DNA of 64,000 bases from Gloeopeniophorella convolvens (GCA_022496205.1 WTXD01000005.1:124001-188000); one strand, 5' to 3'. Positions 44,387 to 57,395 are shown, counted from the stretch's first letter. Numbers and translations are program-made. Notes: a model not told the origin generated them from the sequence alone.

Positions 44387-46875
44387 GGCGGATGAGCGCT
44401 ATGCGGGTAGAAAACTCGAGACACTGTGCAGTTGGTGAACGAGTGTGCTTTGCCGTGAACGGAAGCACCAGTTGTTTGGCGGAACGGACACAAGCGCCCA
44501 GTGGTAGCACCCACGCAGTACCCACGCGCAGCCACGCGCTGTTCGTCCCGCGTCCCGCTCGGCGCTTGCCACTTGGCCCAGTCCGATTCGGAAACTCGCT
44601 TCGCGCTAGCTGACAGCCAAGCTCAGCCAAGCTCAAGCTTTCCCTTCTTCGCTCCATCCCTACGCCTTCCTCGACAGCTCTTCCCAGCTTCCGCCTGCGC
44701 TTATTCTCGTCTAGCACAGCGACCTGGAATGCTTAAAGGTCCTCTCTCTCGCCCTCAACTCGCAGTCTACCTGGTGTGGCCTCGCTGCGCTGCTGTGCTC
44801 TTAACGTGAGTCCGACACGGACTGTGTCGTTGGAGCGCGGTGGCCGGCTTCCGGAATGGAATTACACAAGCTTTCGCGCGGTCTCCCCCCGCCCTGTCAC
44901 AGATGGGTCCCCGGCCTGTGTCTGATCATCGCCTAAACCGTCGCCGTTTCCTGAGTCACCGGCCCAGACACGTGCATATCGTCTCGTAGTGGCGTTCTCG
45001 ACTTTGCAGCTCAAGCGGCAGCTCCAAAGACTCCATTCTCCGCCCTGTGGACAGGATGCTAAGACACTAGTTCAAGGCTTCAAGCCCGAACCCGTCGTTT
45101 CAGCTTGGAGATCAGCTGTCAACGTCCAATTGACGTTTAATTGTGCTCTAGTCTGCCTTCGATGGCGCGCGCACCAAACACGCGCGAATTTCGGCTCCCT
45201 CAAGTCCTGCAATAGCGGCCCGCCCTTCGATGGGCGCCAAACCTGCCGTCAGTCGGGCCCGGGGAAACTCTGATTGCTCCTGCAGCGTCCAGGCGTGCCT
45301 TCCGCAAGCCGGATCGCTTGCTATCCATCAAGCACCCACAGTGTCCTGTCCGTGACCGGATTAGGTCTTGGGCAATGGGTACCCTTGTTCCTGCGGATCA
45401 CCATATCCTCCCGTATGGTGTCGCGATACGCCTCGGACGCTGAATGAATCATCCCGGCGGCTTACCCGCAGTCGGCGATGAGCAGCGACGAGTTAGCTTT
45501 GTCATAGATTTTGTCAACAGTTCTCTGTCAAATACTCTTCACGCATAATTCTACGACCTTCTACACCTTTAAGCTAAAGCCCGGTCTTCTATGCGTCTCA
45601 CACAAGTCGTCTAGGCACCCTTCATTGCTTCTTTTCCTCTCTATCTCTATCTCTGTTTACGTCTCATCAGGAACTTAGTCGCCTTTGCCGGCCTTTCTCG
45701 GTTGCTCTGGCTGTGCTGCGATTCTGCCACCCATCAGGGGATTAGTGATGTCATCTGTTTTCTGTCGTTCTGGACGGTTCAGCATCGATCCGAACAACGC
45801 GTTTCTCATGCTCAGTGCTAGGTCAGTGGCGTCGTTGATCAGTGTCACTGGCTGTTCGACTACTCGCACAGCTGCACGTCTGTTATATACTTGCAACTCA
45901 CAGGAACAACGATCAACGTTACACGGTACTGGGAGCACTTCGTCTATGGGAGTGGTCTATGTCTATTCCACGTACATATCATGTCTGGCTGCGCCATCGA
46001 TTGTTATGTTGACAAATGGAAGTTGCGATGGGTGATGCAATCCCTTCGACAGTGGTGCAATCTGGCCCGACAAATGGCATGTATGTCATGCTTGGAATTC
46101 CACAGCCTCCTTAATCGCTCTGGCAGTTCCAGGATCTAGCGCGCACGTCTCAGGTGGGAGCGCCACACAAAGGCCGAGGGGAAGCCTGAAGTTTTTTATC
46201 AGGAGAGTTGGCTCGCTACAGCCGGGCTGCTTCACCGTCCGAGGTGTCTCGAGTGGCCTGCTAGCATCTTGACCGCAACCCCCGCGGTCGAACAGTCTCC
46301 CGGGCACACGAAGCTGTGACGAGACGCCGGCGCAGCTGCCGTCTCTGCGGTCCGTGTGCTCCAGGTGTTCTTTTCAGGTGATGTCTCTGAGAATCCAGCG
46401 CCTCTATAAACACGGGCTCCCGGAATCCGCGTGATACTTTCGTTGACCAGGCTAAGTATCTTCGCGCGGTGGTCACTTGTCTCGACGTGTTTCCTGGTGA
46501 TTCCGGGCCGGGGGTGATCGCGTTCCGGCCCAGCGTTCTTCAGCCCTGCACCGTAGCTGGCGAGCCAGATCAAAATAACAGGTCACTTGTGGCAAGAGGG
46601 ATGCTTCTGGAAGTCGACAGCGCACATCACTATGCGGTTGGAGAAGGGTGCAGGTCGCAGAGCGGGCACTGCCCAGCTACGTTGATTACCTAAAAACACA
46701 ACACCTATTGATGCTCGACGAGTCGCCCAAGTACTGTAAATTCTCGAAATGTATGCGTGCGTGTTAATATTGGGATATTGCGTTGTATAATTTACACATT
46801 GAGATATGGGTCTAATATGTCGTGATGGCGTAGGCGGGTCTAAGTATCGTCCGTAAAAAATGTGGGTCGTGAAGA
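44387..46875. other. Long intergenic between the MFS paralogs
   Basis: About 2.5 kb without a gene I can support. A minus-strand frame at 45675-45938 (PVTLINDATDLALSMRNALF then GSMLNRPERQ) looks protein-like, but its upstream exons could not be traced and its first codon is GTG, not ATG. The left end is the promoter and leader of MFS paralog 1. Confidence 0.35.
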
Positions 46876-48902
46876 TCATACTTCTAGTTTCTTCTTCTTT
46901 TCGTTCTCAAGCTCCTTGGCAATCTCCAAATCCTGGTAGGGAGTGAGCCATGCTCGAGTCATTACTAGATAACCTATGCTCACCATGCATGGCGCGAATT
47001 TACTCCCAGCACGTATCCGTGGGCCATATTTATAGAAGATGAATGGAATCGGCGCGAGCAGGAGCGCGACGCCGGCAATAAGCGTGGCAGCCCAATTGAT
47101 GCCCATCTGTAGGGGCGGCGTGTATGAGGATGACAGATCATCAATGATTGGCGGGCGGAATAGACATACCCCGTTGAACATCTGCACTGTGAAGAGGGGA
47201 AATGCTGCTGCGACCGCAGAGCGGATCATAGTATTTGCGGCAAACGCAGAAGCCGCATACATCAGATACGTATCGACGAGGTAACTCTGTAATCCTCACG
47301 TTAGCATCGTCGTCATTACAGACACATACGTGTGACTCACCAAGAAGGAGATGAACACCAGGATGATGCTCATGCCAATCAAGATGGTGCCAAGCGCTGG
47401 CACATACCACGGTACGGAGGCGTAATTTCCGGTCCACCCGAGCCAGAGAATGCCTACCACAAGGAGCGGTCCGGCGAGCATTCCAGGGGGAAGGCGCTTC
47501 TCTGGTGGCGGGTAACCCTTCCACTCCTCTAACAGGCGCGGGTATGGGCGCAGGAACCACCAGGTAACAACGACAGCAAACAAAGCACCGAGGCCGATAC
47601 CGATGAAGATAAGGCCATCTTGAGGGATCGTAAAGCCTCTCTTGCCGATGAAGATGAGCGGGAATGCCTCGAAAACTGCGTGCGGTGAGTATATCATTGC
47701 TGACGGCGCGGCCTGGTGGGACTTACGGGCATAGATAAGGCCATATACCAGAGACATATATGCGGTGATGAGTGAGAGGATCGGCTCTACGAGAATCATC
47801 TTGAACGGCCGGAAAATGGTGCGATGCAAGAGCTCGACCAATGACCATTTCTGCCCCTCGCTCTCTGCGAACTTGTCCTTGTTAGCTTCTGGGTCAAGCT
47901 TCCTCAAGCGCTTAGCCTAATGACACATTAGTATTTGTTCGTCCGAGCTCCGAAGATCGTATTAACCTTTTGAGCCAGGAGCGCCGGTGCGTATGTCTCA
48001 GGCAGGAACACCACGCCAAAGACCGTGCACGAGCAGGCGAAAATCATCATGACCCAGAAAATCCAGCGCCACCCGAGATCACTGACTGCGATGCTAAGGG
48101 AAATTTTCTGCGTCAGAGGAAGCAGTTGCCTAGGCGTTCCAGAGTACTCACAACCCTCCGACAATTGGTCCTAACACAGGACCGATGAACACGGACGCAG
48201 TGAAGACGCTGATGGCGAGGCCACGTGTAACAGGATCCCACATGTCCGCGATGATGCCCCCAGCATTCGTTAACGGTGCACAGGCGAAGAAACCTCCCAA
48301 AAATCGTGTCGAAAGAAGCGCTCCGATGTTGTTCGCCCGGGCTTGACCTATGTGCAGGATCGCGTAGAGGCCGAGTGTGATCAGCGAAACGGGCTTCCGC
48401 CCTAACAGCTCAGATCCGGGACCCCATAGTGGAGGTCCTGCTACGTATCCGAGAAGGAACACTGTTGTGGTAAGATCCGCAGTCTCCGTCGACACATGCA
48501 GATCTCGCGCGATAAGGTGTGTGGCGGATGTGGGTGCGGACGACGCAAACGTTCTACAGCAATATTAGTGGACGCTAGGGCGCCTATAGTGATAGGTACT
48601 GCTTACACATTAATCGTCAAGACACACACTACGGCCGTCACCCACCACCGGTAGGCTCGCGACCAGTTTTGCGGGTTGTGAGGATCGTTGGGACCATCCC
48701 ATGTCACAAAATCCTGGATCAACTCTCCCGCCGGAGGCAGATGCGGCGTTGTTGTCCGCGGGAGATGTTTTGGTGACGGCTCCTCGGGATCATTCCCGCC
48801 ATATTCTTCTAATCTTCGCTCAGGCCACGTCAGGTCTTCGGACGGATCGATGATAGTGGCTGTTGGGGACAGTTCCATTGAAGTAGTACGGGGTATTGTC
48901 AT
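46876..48902 (-). CDS. MFS transporter, DHA1 drug/polyamine type, paralog 2
   Basis: Exons on the minus strand are 48902-48607, 48553-48152, 48093-47967, 47916-47727, 47675-47341, 47286-47170, 47106-46984 and 46932-46876 (548 aa). The layout matches paralog 1: TWDGPNDPHNPQNWSRAYRW, GPGSELLGRKPVSLI, SVFTASVFIGPVLGPIVGG, WRWIFWVMMIFACSCTVFG, FRPFKMILVEPIL, INWAATLIAGVALLLAPIPF. The first cytosolic segment is shorter. Exons of 402 and 335 nt are the same length in both genes. Paralog 2 has three more introns: one in the central loop and two near the end. The duplication is therefore older than those intron changes. A later ATG (48878) is also possible. Predicted plasma-membrane H+ antiporter, substrate unknown. 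Confidence 0.9.
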
Positions 48903-50719
48903 AACGGGAATGCAGAAATGGAGACAGAGTGGAGACAGAGGGGTAGTTTTCCAGGTTGCTCGCGACGCCCGCCTTTTAACGCGGGGCGCTCCCTAGAAAA
49001 CATGTTTTCGGCGCGCCCTGGTGTCTTGAAAGATGATGTATAAATGAACCGGCCATGTCGCCGGTGCTGGAGTTGCAATGCAGGGTGACTAACCAACAAG
49101 TATGTCAAGTTATTCCGAAACCGAGCGCGGGTTTCATGTGCGACACATATGCGTCCCTCTGGAAAAGGGAGTTATTCACCCACAACCAGTCGTAATAAAA
49201 GACGTACAGTCGTGGACACAAGTCCACGATCAGCTTTTCAAATCAGCCTTGAACAGGCCTAGAGGGCGTGGATAGACTTTCTGTGCCAAGGAATAGTCCT
49301 GAACCATTGGTCTGGCCGGCTCATAGTTGACCCAGTTTGAGTTTACATGCCATCCCAGACCTCGGGCTCGGTCACAGATCGGGCGGCGTCGTCGCTATGT
49401 TGAAAAGTTCCCGAATACCGTTGGTAGCAGCGCAGATTCTGTCAGTATAGTTCATCCCTGAGACGGTGTTACAATCTACTCACATCTTGTTTTGCGAGCC
49501 CTCGGTTCATATTAGAGATCGCGAGACGCCCGGACTCTATCCGGTTGCCGTCATCCGGGCAGAAGCTTCCGATCGAGATCCGGAGCTAGCGCCACCGCGA
49601 CCCCTGACGGCCCTGCGATATAGGTGACTCGAGTTGGAGATCACAGAACCCGAATGGCGGCTAATACAGTCATCAGCAGAAGAGCAGGTATGTGTAATCT
49701 AGCGCCTGCTCTCTGCATGGGAGGGACGTCGGTCATGATGAATTGCCTCATCGCCTGACAGCTGTACTAGAGCCACCAGCCGACTGAGTGCGCTTGAGAT
49801 CTGGGCGGTAACAAATTGAGCCTGTGAGTGAGTTGCCAACGATGCAGAACAAAGCGAGACAGAATCCCTATGATTGGGCTGACGTGGATAAGATTGGGGG
49901 TGAATGCCCCCCTATACGACTCCGTGGCCCGGCGCCTACATGACGCCAGCGGGCGCTCATGCATACGGACGACACTGCCTCATGGCGTTCGGGGGTCAAT
50001 GTTCAACTTTCAAGCTTCAAGCAAGGAGAAGGTTAAATAATTCGCGTGACGCAAGCTTCGTTTGCGCGATCCCGGCAACTCCCGGGCCAGCTCTTCCGCA
50101 AACCCACTGTTGGCCCGAGTCCGCCGAGTCCGAAGACTCGAACCCACTCAAGAAGCTTGCTAGGCAGTCGAACTCTGCTTTGTAGCCGCCTGGGCCAAAT
50201 GCAATCTTGGCTTCTTCCGTCTTGTGGCCATGATATGGTGCAACGGTCCCATTCTCCGTCATTGAGGAGCGTCGATTTACAGCATTGGTAACTCTCCACC
50301 TCTCTCCACGCGGCCGCCGTACACCTTCTTTGATCCCAAATTCCTGGCGGTGCATCCTGCTGTTACTCCTACGGAACCCTCGTCTTGCTCGGGTTGGCAC
50401 AACCTGGCTCACACGTAGAGACCTGGCCTTGTGACGGACCGGACGGCCGAATAGACGCCTCTGCAAGAACTCAGACTGGTGGATAACGCATCTGCCATGG
50501 AGTACGTGTCTTTGCAGATTCGGATGTGGATGACGTGTTTAACGCGGTTCTCAACGTCTTTCATTGACCAAAAAGTAAGTAATACGTGGTCCACGTGGTG
50601 ATTTTACTCATGCACCGGTTGTGGGCAGCAGCTTATTCACCTCGATCGCTATCAAGGTTTAAGTCTCCCTGGTTGACCTCTTCGACTGGTAGCCTACCAC
50701 ACCGCCTTCCTTCAAGTGC
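48903..50719. other. Intergenic; no recognised gene
   Basis: Upstream of both a minus-strand and a plus-strand transporter gene. A 149-codon minus frame at 50017-50466 is basic and has no family features. The left 150 bases are the promoter of MFS paralog 2. Confidence 0.35.
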
Positions 50720-52535
50720 ATGTCTACTTCGACCTCAGAGAACATACACGATGGATGTGTCGGCGAACAGACCCCTCTCCTACGCAAGGATGTTAAGTTG
50801 TCCAAACCGACACCTCTCCCCAAGATGCAGCTGTTTGGCTTGATGTTGCTGCTTCTTGCAGAGCCTATCATGTCTTTGTCTGTCTTACCCTACATCAGCC
50901 AAGTGAGTCGTGCCTATCGTTTGCTGGGTGCTCTGCTGATGGTCTGCCATAGCTCGTCAGTGAGCTGCCGATTACCCACGGCGACCAGAAGAGAGTTGGA
51001 TACTACGCCGGCATCATTGTACGTACAATTTGCCACGGACAGACACGCTTTCTTACCAGTGTGGCAGATATCTCTTTATTTTGTCGGTGAATCCTTCACA
51101 GTGTTGCAATGGAGCCGTCTATCAGACCGGATTGGCCGTAGACCCGTCCTCCTTGGAGGCATAGTCGGTCTGATGTTAGCAACAACTCTGTTTGGACTCT
51201 CACGGACGTTTTGGGCATTATCGATCAGGTATGCCCGACGATCGTCTCAGGTTCTCTGATATCAAACGGCGATAGCCGTTTTCTTGCAGGCGCGCTGAAC
51301 GGCAACATCGGTGTTACGAAGAGCATGGTGGCAGAGCTTACAGACGAGTCGAACATGGCCCAAGGCTTTTCTCTCTTACCTATGGCTTGGGCTTTGGGCG
51401 CTACCGTCGGGTGTGTAGAGCCCTTACGACAGACCCCGCGTCGACTCTCCAACTGATGCCGTCTGTGTAGCCCTTCTGTGGGTGGCATCTTTGCACGACC
51501 GCACGATCGTTGGCCGAACGCTTTCAGCAATCAGTTCTGGCTGGATTACCCTTACTTCCTTCCCTGCGCTGTCACTACTGCTTATGCGATGGTGCCGTTG
51601 GCCATCGCCTCGATCTTCTTGAAAGAGGTTAGTCATGGCCGTTCTGCATGTCCTTCTATCATCGACGACAGTCCCTAGACATTGCATAGGGACAGCCAGA
51701 CGCCGGAGTCTGGAGAGGAGGTCTCTGAAATTATCATTGACGTAAGAAGCAATAATTGTTCGGCTGTTCTTATATTTCCTGACGAGCGTTCACGTTCAGA
51801 GGCCACCTCCACTTCGCTCACTTCTCACTCGACCGGTGCTCCTCACGGTCTCCAACTATGCTGCGATCGCCTTTCTCGAGATTTCGGTCCATACTTTGGT
51901 GCCGGTGGTATACGCAACACCCGTCGAACACGGTGGACTCGGTCTAGGTCCCGCACGAACTGGCATATGCATGGGCGCTTATGGCATCATGAATGGTCTT
52001 CTACAAGTAACATTCTTCGCTCGCATAGTCAAGCGATTGGGTGTCCGAGGTTCATTGGTGGCCTTCGTGTCTTGTCTTATCCCGACGTTCCTCCTCTTCC
52101 CTATAGCTGGCCTCCATGCGCGCCGCGTGGGAATGGACCACGCTTTGTTTTTCTACATCTTCCTCCAATTGTTCTCTATGGTTGGCGTGGATATGACGTA
52201 CGGTGTGTCCAGCCGACACGCGCTCTTGTCACCCCAGCTAATTATCTCTTCAAGGGTGTATTTTTATGTATGTCTCGTCCGCAGCACCGAACAAGGGCAC
52301 GCTGGGCGCAACGAACGGACTCGCCCAGACGGTTGCGTCGGTGCAGCGCTCCGTGGGACCGGCCATCTCCGCATCACTCTTCGCATTCTCTTTGGAAAAC
52401 AACATCATGGGAGGGTACGGCGTATTCTATGCGCTGACTGCGCTCACCTTCTCGGCTATCTGGCTTGCCACACGGCTGCCACGCGACTCATGGAAACTAC
52501 AGGACGAGGGCCGATTCGGAGATAGAGCGTCCTGA
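50720..52535 (+). CDS. MFS transporter, ZIF1/YCR023C-like
   Basis: Exons are 50720-50902, 50953-51018, 51068-51228, 51276-51410, 51471-51627, 51679-51741, 51800-52202 and 52255-52535 (482 aa). The start carries a TPLLRK motif typical of the fungal members of this group, then LFGLMLLLLAEPIMSLSVLP (TM1). The A motif is WSRLSDRIGRRPVLLGGIVG. Further hallmarks are FLAGALNGNIGVTKSMVAEL then TDESN and GFSLLPMAWALG in TM4-5, and GTLGATNGLAQTVASVQRSV in TM10-11. This set fits the zinc-induced facilitator/tetracycline-antiporter-like branch, not the two DHA1 carriers upstream. The eight exons sum to exactly 483 codons. It likely sits in the vacuolar or plasma membrane; the cargo is unknown. Confidence 0.86.
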
Positions 52536-53137
52536 GAGCATGGGGAAACTGAAAAGTTGACGTTTTCACGATGCCCGTTCCCTTTGCCGACCCTGACGTC
52601 TCGCGTCGGGTGGCTAAAAGTACAAGGTGTAACACCAAATCTGTACAATGCTGAGACGTCTGTAGGGGTCGTGATCGAATTAGGGGAGCTCGGACGGGAG
52701 ACGGCACGCAGCCACCGCCGCAGCTCTGATCGGCCATGAATTTACTGCCCCCAATGATGTCAAAAAGGCGTGGCCCGCGTTACTACTTCAGTAGCCCGCT
52801 AACTGTCTTCGGCCAAAAGAGCGGCCAAAAGAGCGCAATAGAGCAGCCAGCGGCCGTCACATCACGAAAGGGGACGTAAGTTGGAGATGGCATCGCCCCA
52901 GCCAGACCATGAGGGCCGGGCGTGTTCTTGATAATACTAGTGCTCATAGAGTACATACATCCACAAATTGATCCTAGATCCTGCATATCATCGTCCCGCG
53001 CATGACATGGCACGCCATGTGAAACGAATGAATCTGCATCAACATTGTCAATCACCCACCACCTACCGCCGTAAGGCGTGCGTATGAAGCACACGCTGGG
53101 AAGTCCCTGCACGCTTAAGCCATGCTTCATGATGGCC
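52536..53137. other. Intergenic between convergent genes
   Basis: Shared 3' region of the ZIF1-like carrier and the TLDc gene. The minus-strand frame at 52783-53166 overlaps the last TLDc exon in another phase and has no family features. Confidence 0.45.
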
Positions 53138-54868
53138 CTACACCCCAAACTTCGAGGCCGACACATTCAAATTTGGCTGTGCCGCCTTGAGTCGGTTCCA
53201 AGCTGCAGAGGGGCTCGTTGTTGAACGTCGGACAGCGTGCGGAGGACCCTTCAAAGAGCGTGTCGTCGAGGTATAATCCGTACCGTCCGTCGCTACAACA
53301 CAATCAGGACGGCACTGACAATGATCCGTAAAGGCGCACCCTCCGCCGAAAGATATTGACTCGGGCTCGCACAGCGCGACGTAGTCATTCTTTCCGGTCC
53401 ACTTGAAGACCTTCATGCTGTCGCCGTGCATCTTCCACAGGAACCTGATCGGCGGTTGTGGCGTCAGTTCATCAAGCGTTGATCCAGCGAAGGATGCTCC
53501 TCACGATTCACCCGAGCCGGAATACGATCCGTGACCTTCATGAATCCCATCTGCTACCCACGCGCCAAAGCAACCACCTTCCGCATCACGAATGATGAGT
53601 ACTGCACCGCCGGCGTGGGCGCTACACCGGGCATAGAGTGTATGCAGCGAGATACCATGTTGGTCGAGGCTAAAAAGTAGCGTCCATGAGCGGGGGAGCC
53701 GTGAACGAGCGGGTAGATGCGAGCGCAGCTAATTGGCGATGGACATACTTTCAGCCAGACCCCAGAAACGAAACACGAGAAGGGAACGCACCCCATCAGC
53801 AAGCCCAGCACCTAGCACCGCACGCGTCGTCTCCTTCCGCCCAAGCAGCTGCACCCCAACCTTGTCTCGAGCGCCTTCTCCGTCGCCATTGTCGAAGCCT
53901 TTGTTCCAGGAACGGTCGCCGTCGAACCCAGGCGCACCGCTTGCAGGCACAAATGGCGCCGCCGCGAACGGCGAGCCGTGTGTAATATCGGCCCGTCGTG
54001 GCACCGGTCGCGGCGGCGGGCTAGCAGAAGGCGGCGGACCTCGGTAGGTAAGGAAAGATGACATCCAACGGGGTGGTAGAGTCGCCTGTGAGAATGTTGA
54101 GATTGACTCTGTGCGCGTAAGCACAGGTAGTGACGGCCGTGACGGAGAAGGGGGAAGTGAGGGGGAACGGGATATGGGTGACGGCGACGTAGTGCGACGC
54201 GGCGCAATACTGATGGGCTCTGTTTGCGGCGGCGGCGGCGACACGAAGGCGTTGTCGGAAACTGCTTCATTGAGAGCGTCAAGCAGGGGTTCGAGGGCTG
54301 TCTCTGTAACCGCCTTGACAGGCTCGGCCAGCGCGCCGAGTAAATCGAATGCCGAGCCTTCCGGCTGCGGCTGCGGAGTTCCAGCACCCGAATGGGTGTT
54401 CGATACGGGTACAGAGGACGCATGTTTGTGCCAGTACATTGGGTCATCTTCGTGTTCCAACAACTCAGTCAAAAAGCCCTGCTGATTGCGCACCGTCGCT
54501 GCTCGCGCCTCGACAAAGAAGCCTGTACTGGCGCTCAGCCGACGTCGTGCGGACGGCTCTACGGGACTTGATTCGCCCGATGGTGGTTGTGCCAGAGGAT
54601 CCTCGGACGCAGGAACGGAAACGAAGGCGCCAAAGTCAGAATCGGTAGGGCTGGCAACACTGGTAGAGCGCACTCGTTGCTGAGCGCTCGAGGGAGGAGA
54701 AAATATGGGGGCGGAACCGGATGGATTGGGTGAAGCAGGCGGTGTTCCGGGGGAGAATAGGGTTGCAAAGAGATCTTCGACGTCTGCTTTGGCAGCCGGG
54801 GTAGCCGCTCCGTTGCCCAGAGGGACCGGTATTAACGGCTGAAAAGACTTGAGCGGTGGCGGCATCAT
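53138..54868 (-). CDS. TLDc-domain protein, Oxr1-like
   Basis: Exons on the minus strand are 54868-53792, 53728-53515, 53444-53340 and 53292-53138 (516 aa). The first 340 residues are Ser/Pro-rich and disordered, with short helical parts (DVEDLFATLFSP, FDLLGALAEPVKAVTETALE). The TLDc domain is reassembled from all four exons: LLGRKETTRAVL, LRSHLPARSRLPRSWTLLFS then LDQHGISLHTLY, GAVLIIRDAEGGCFGAWVAD, YSGSGESFLW, VFKWTGKNDYVALCEPESIS then FGGGDGRYGLYLDDTLFEGS, CPTFNNEPLC, and the terminal FECVGLEVWGV. TLDc proteins (Oxr1, Rtc5, NCOA7) protect against oxidative stress and act on the vacuolar H+-ATPase. The start is ATG 54868; the frame is open further but only through non-ATG codons. Confidence 0.9.
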
Positions 54869-54989
54869 GGTATACTGCACTGTATTCAAAGGAGAGGGCT
54901 GCACCAAACTACCAGCCAGTGTGAAATGGTCGATCTATGGACGCACAATGCATGTTACGCACAGACTGACAACCCGACGTCTCCAGGAT

Positions 54990-56381
54990 CTAGCCTCCCT
55001 CTAGGAGAGCAGCAACTAGTGCGATGTGTTTGGTATGGCGTGTCAGGCTCGAATTGGGGACGCGACGGCTTGAATCAGTGGGTTGCGTCTGCACGGCCTC
55101 GCGCAGCACGGCGGCTGAGGCAGGTATCAGCGACGCCGTCAACTCATTGAGCACCCTGACCTTTGCCCTGGGCGGCGATGGACTAATGTAGGGAAACCGT
55201 GGTCTAGACCAGAAGAGTAAAGCAATGCTGGTTCTGGGGTACAAGTGCTAGCGGCGATGCAACAGCAGGTGAACACGCTGCTGCACGCGATGATAGCGGA
55301 ATCAGACATATTGGCGCCAAACGGTACTTGCTATGTGCTTGGGAATACTCACTGAAGGGGAAAGTGTTCACGCTGGACTGAAATGAACGATTCGACGGGC
55401 GGCGGAGGCGCGACGGTGGTAGCAACGGCAAATTTGGCGAATACGGCGCGCGAGTCGTCCAGCCCGTGACGCAACAACTTGATCAGCAACCCCTTCCGAG
55501 CCCGGGCAGCGCTCCCACATGAGGTCTGCACCATCACACTCTTACCACACTTCGGGCAAAATTTTAAGGTATTCCCGGTCCCAAGCAACGAGGCCTGGGA
55601 GAAAATGAAGTCTGTCTGACAATGCACCATAACAATACGGCATCGTCGTTTTTGTCCCCGCCACGCCGACCCAAGCCTAGCTGTTTTGGCCTGGACCAAC
55701 ATGCGATCATTCCAATGTAGCCACAGCGGAGCCGTGTCTGGCGCCGAGCACCACGCACCACCAGTACACCCCAAGGCGTCCATTTATATCTGATGCGGTA
55801 CACTTCCGTCGCGTAAATGAGTAAAGAAACAGCATGCTGATATCGCCGCCGAAGCAGCCACACAATGCGTATGCAGTCTTCTGCTGAGACGCCACAGCGC
55901 ATCGATACGTAACGCACTGGCAGCAATTGGCAGCCGCCGGACAGTGCACCACACTGAAGAGAAAAAAAAAAGAAAAGAACGAAGGACCCCGCCGGGTCCA
56001 GACCCCCTGCAAGCAGACAAAAGCACGCGCAGCTCACCGCAAAGGGCAGATCCGATAAGAATGCGAGTACAAGGGGCGGTGTACATCGCGCGCGCCGCGT
56101 GATCCGGGTGCAGAGTCCATCACAAAGGAGCCTCACGGCAGGCACGGATCGAAGTCGCGTCCTAGGACACGGCATTCGAAGCCTCCATCATGCGCGGAAT
56201 GGGGCTGGGGGGCCACAAACTCGCAGCCCTAGTCACAGTGGCCTGTGGCGCGCGTCCTTGTCCTGCGTGCTTATAAGGTGGGTGCGCCACATGCACGTTT
56301 GCGTTCATTCACCCATAATTGTTAGCTCCCACTCTTCCTCCCATTCCTATCTCCGACACAAAGCGCGTCGCGTATCCACCG
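54990..56381. other. Region with unresolved minus-strand frames and C2H2 gene promoter
   Basis: Minus-strand frames at 54990-55244 and 55349-55620 look partly protein-like (LNELTASLIPASAAVLREAV; FCPKCGKSVMVQTSCG with two CxxC-like pairs). I could not join them with believable introns: the gap between them would need a 27-nt intron or crosses stops. TATAAG at 56272-56277, about 105 bases before the C2H2 start, is a candidate TATA element. Confidence 0.35.
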
Positions 56382-57395
56382 ATGTTAGGGCAGGACGCGG
56401 AGAATGAGCCCAAGTTCAGGTGCGCGGAGTGCAACATCCAGTTCGGCACTCCGCGCGACCTCGCCCGCCATCTTAACAAAACTGCCCGACATGGAGGACA
56501 GCCGTCACCCTGCGCAATTTGTCACAAACCATTGACACGACCCGACTCGCGAGCGCGACACGAGCGGCGCTGTCGCGAGCGTTTTGGAGTCACCGAGGAG
56601 ATGTGGCGGGGCATCGAGCAAACGCGACAGCGCGGGCGACGGAAAAGCATCAGTGTTGGCACCGACGAGGATAGCAAGCCATCCACGGAGAGCGAGGCGC
56701 AGGAGGGTTCGTCAACGTCACGCACGGCCTCGACATCCAAGCTTTCGCCTGCTGACCTGCAGCGTCTCATGGACGAGACCCAAGTCAAATTTGCTAGTAT
56801 CACTGCGCGCTTCACCCCTCAGCCGGGCGAATCTGGCTCCTGGACTCGTAAACGCGCGATGTCCGAGTTACGCTCGGGGCCTCTACTGCCTTCAGATGGC
56901 GCCTTGACCAGCAGGAAACGCCGAGAGTCTTCCCCTCCCGCTCGCCGCGCTCCACCGCCACCTTTCGGACCGCCACGTACCGCACCTATGGTTACGCATT
57001 GGCACCCACTCAACCGCATGGCTAACGTATCCCGAGATGATTCTCCCCCATATGACCCTCCGCCATCTCCTTCGGTAAAGCAAGAGGATTCTGATGGTGA
57101 ATCCGAACTGTCCATGAGTACGTCCAAGACCCAGTGGACTACTCTGGCAAGGCATTCCGGACGTGGCGTGGAAACGGGGCCAGATGGAGATGACGACGAA
57201 GAAGTTGATGAGCTGGCAGGTGATGATGACGACGAGCCATGGACTCCGCCCGTCACCGGTCGCGCACATGCACATGCGCAAGGACGGGGGCATGAGACGA
57301 TGGAGCCGCCGCCTAAGAGGAAGCTACTCGGGTTCGAGACAGATGGTGTAGGAGGGGCGGTCAATGGTTGGGGCTCACAGCACTCGCAACGATAG
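56382..57395 (+). CDS. Two-finger C2H2 zinc-finger protein
   Basis: Unspliced, 337 aa from the ATG at 56382. Codons before it are open for 21 more residues, but the frame there begins with TTG, not ATG. Near the N-terminus are two adjacent C2H2 fingers: FRCAECNIQFGTPRDLARHL ending in a His pair, then PCAICHKPLTRPDSRARHER ending RC. The second finger has HERRC, so its last ligand would be Cys. The rest is disordered: a Ser/Thr-rich part, a basic KRRESSPPARR patch, an acidic run (DGDDDEEVDELAGDDDDE) and a C-terminal PPKRKLLG that could be a nuclear signal. This is the layout of fungal transcription factors. Target genes are not predictable. Confidence 0.82.
   Translation: MLGQDAENEPKFRCAECNIQFGTPRDLARHLNKTARHGGQPSPCAICHKPLTRPDSRARHERRCRERFGVTEEMWRGIEQTRQRGRRKSISVGTDEDSKPSTESEAQEGSSTSRTASTSKLSPADLQRLMDETQVKFASITARFTPQPGESGSWTRKRAMSELRSGPLLPSDGALTSRKRRESSPPARRAPPPPFGPPRTAPMVTHWHPLNRMANVSRDDSPPYDPPPSPSVKQEDSDGESELSMSTSKTQWTTLARHSGRGVETGPDGDDDEEVDELAGDDDDEPWTPPVTGRAHAHAQGRGHETMEPPPKRKLLGFETDGVGGAVNGWGSQHSQR

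Noticed and set aside
45675..45938. Minus-strand frame with a protein-like stretch (PVTLINDATDLALSMRNAL)
   Set aside because: It starts with GTG, and no upstream exon with ATG could be joined; not enough to call a gene.
50125..50150. GGTTCGAGTC on the minus strand as a possible tRNA B box
   Set aside because: No matching D-arm or acceptor stem at the right distance.
54990..55620. Minus-strand fragments with CPKCGK and TSCGSAA
   Set aside because: Joining them needs a 27-nt intron or reads through stops, and the CxxC pairs do not form a recognisable zinc ribbon.
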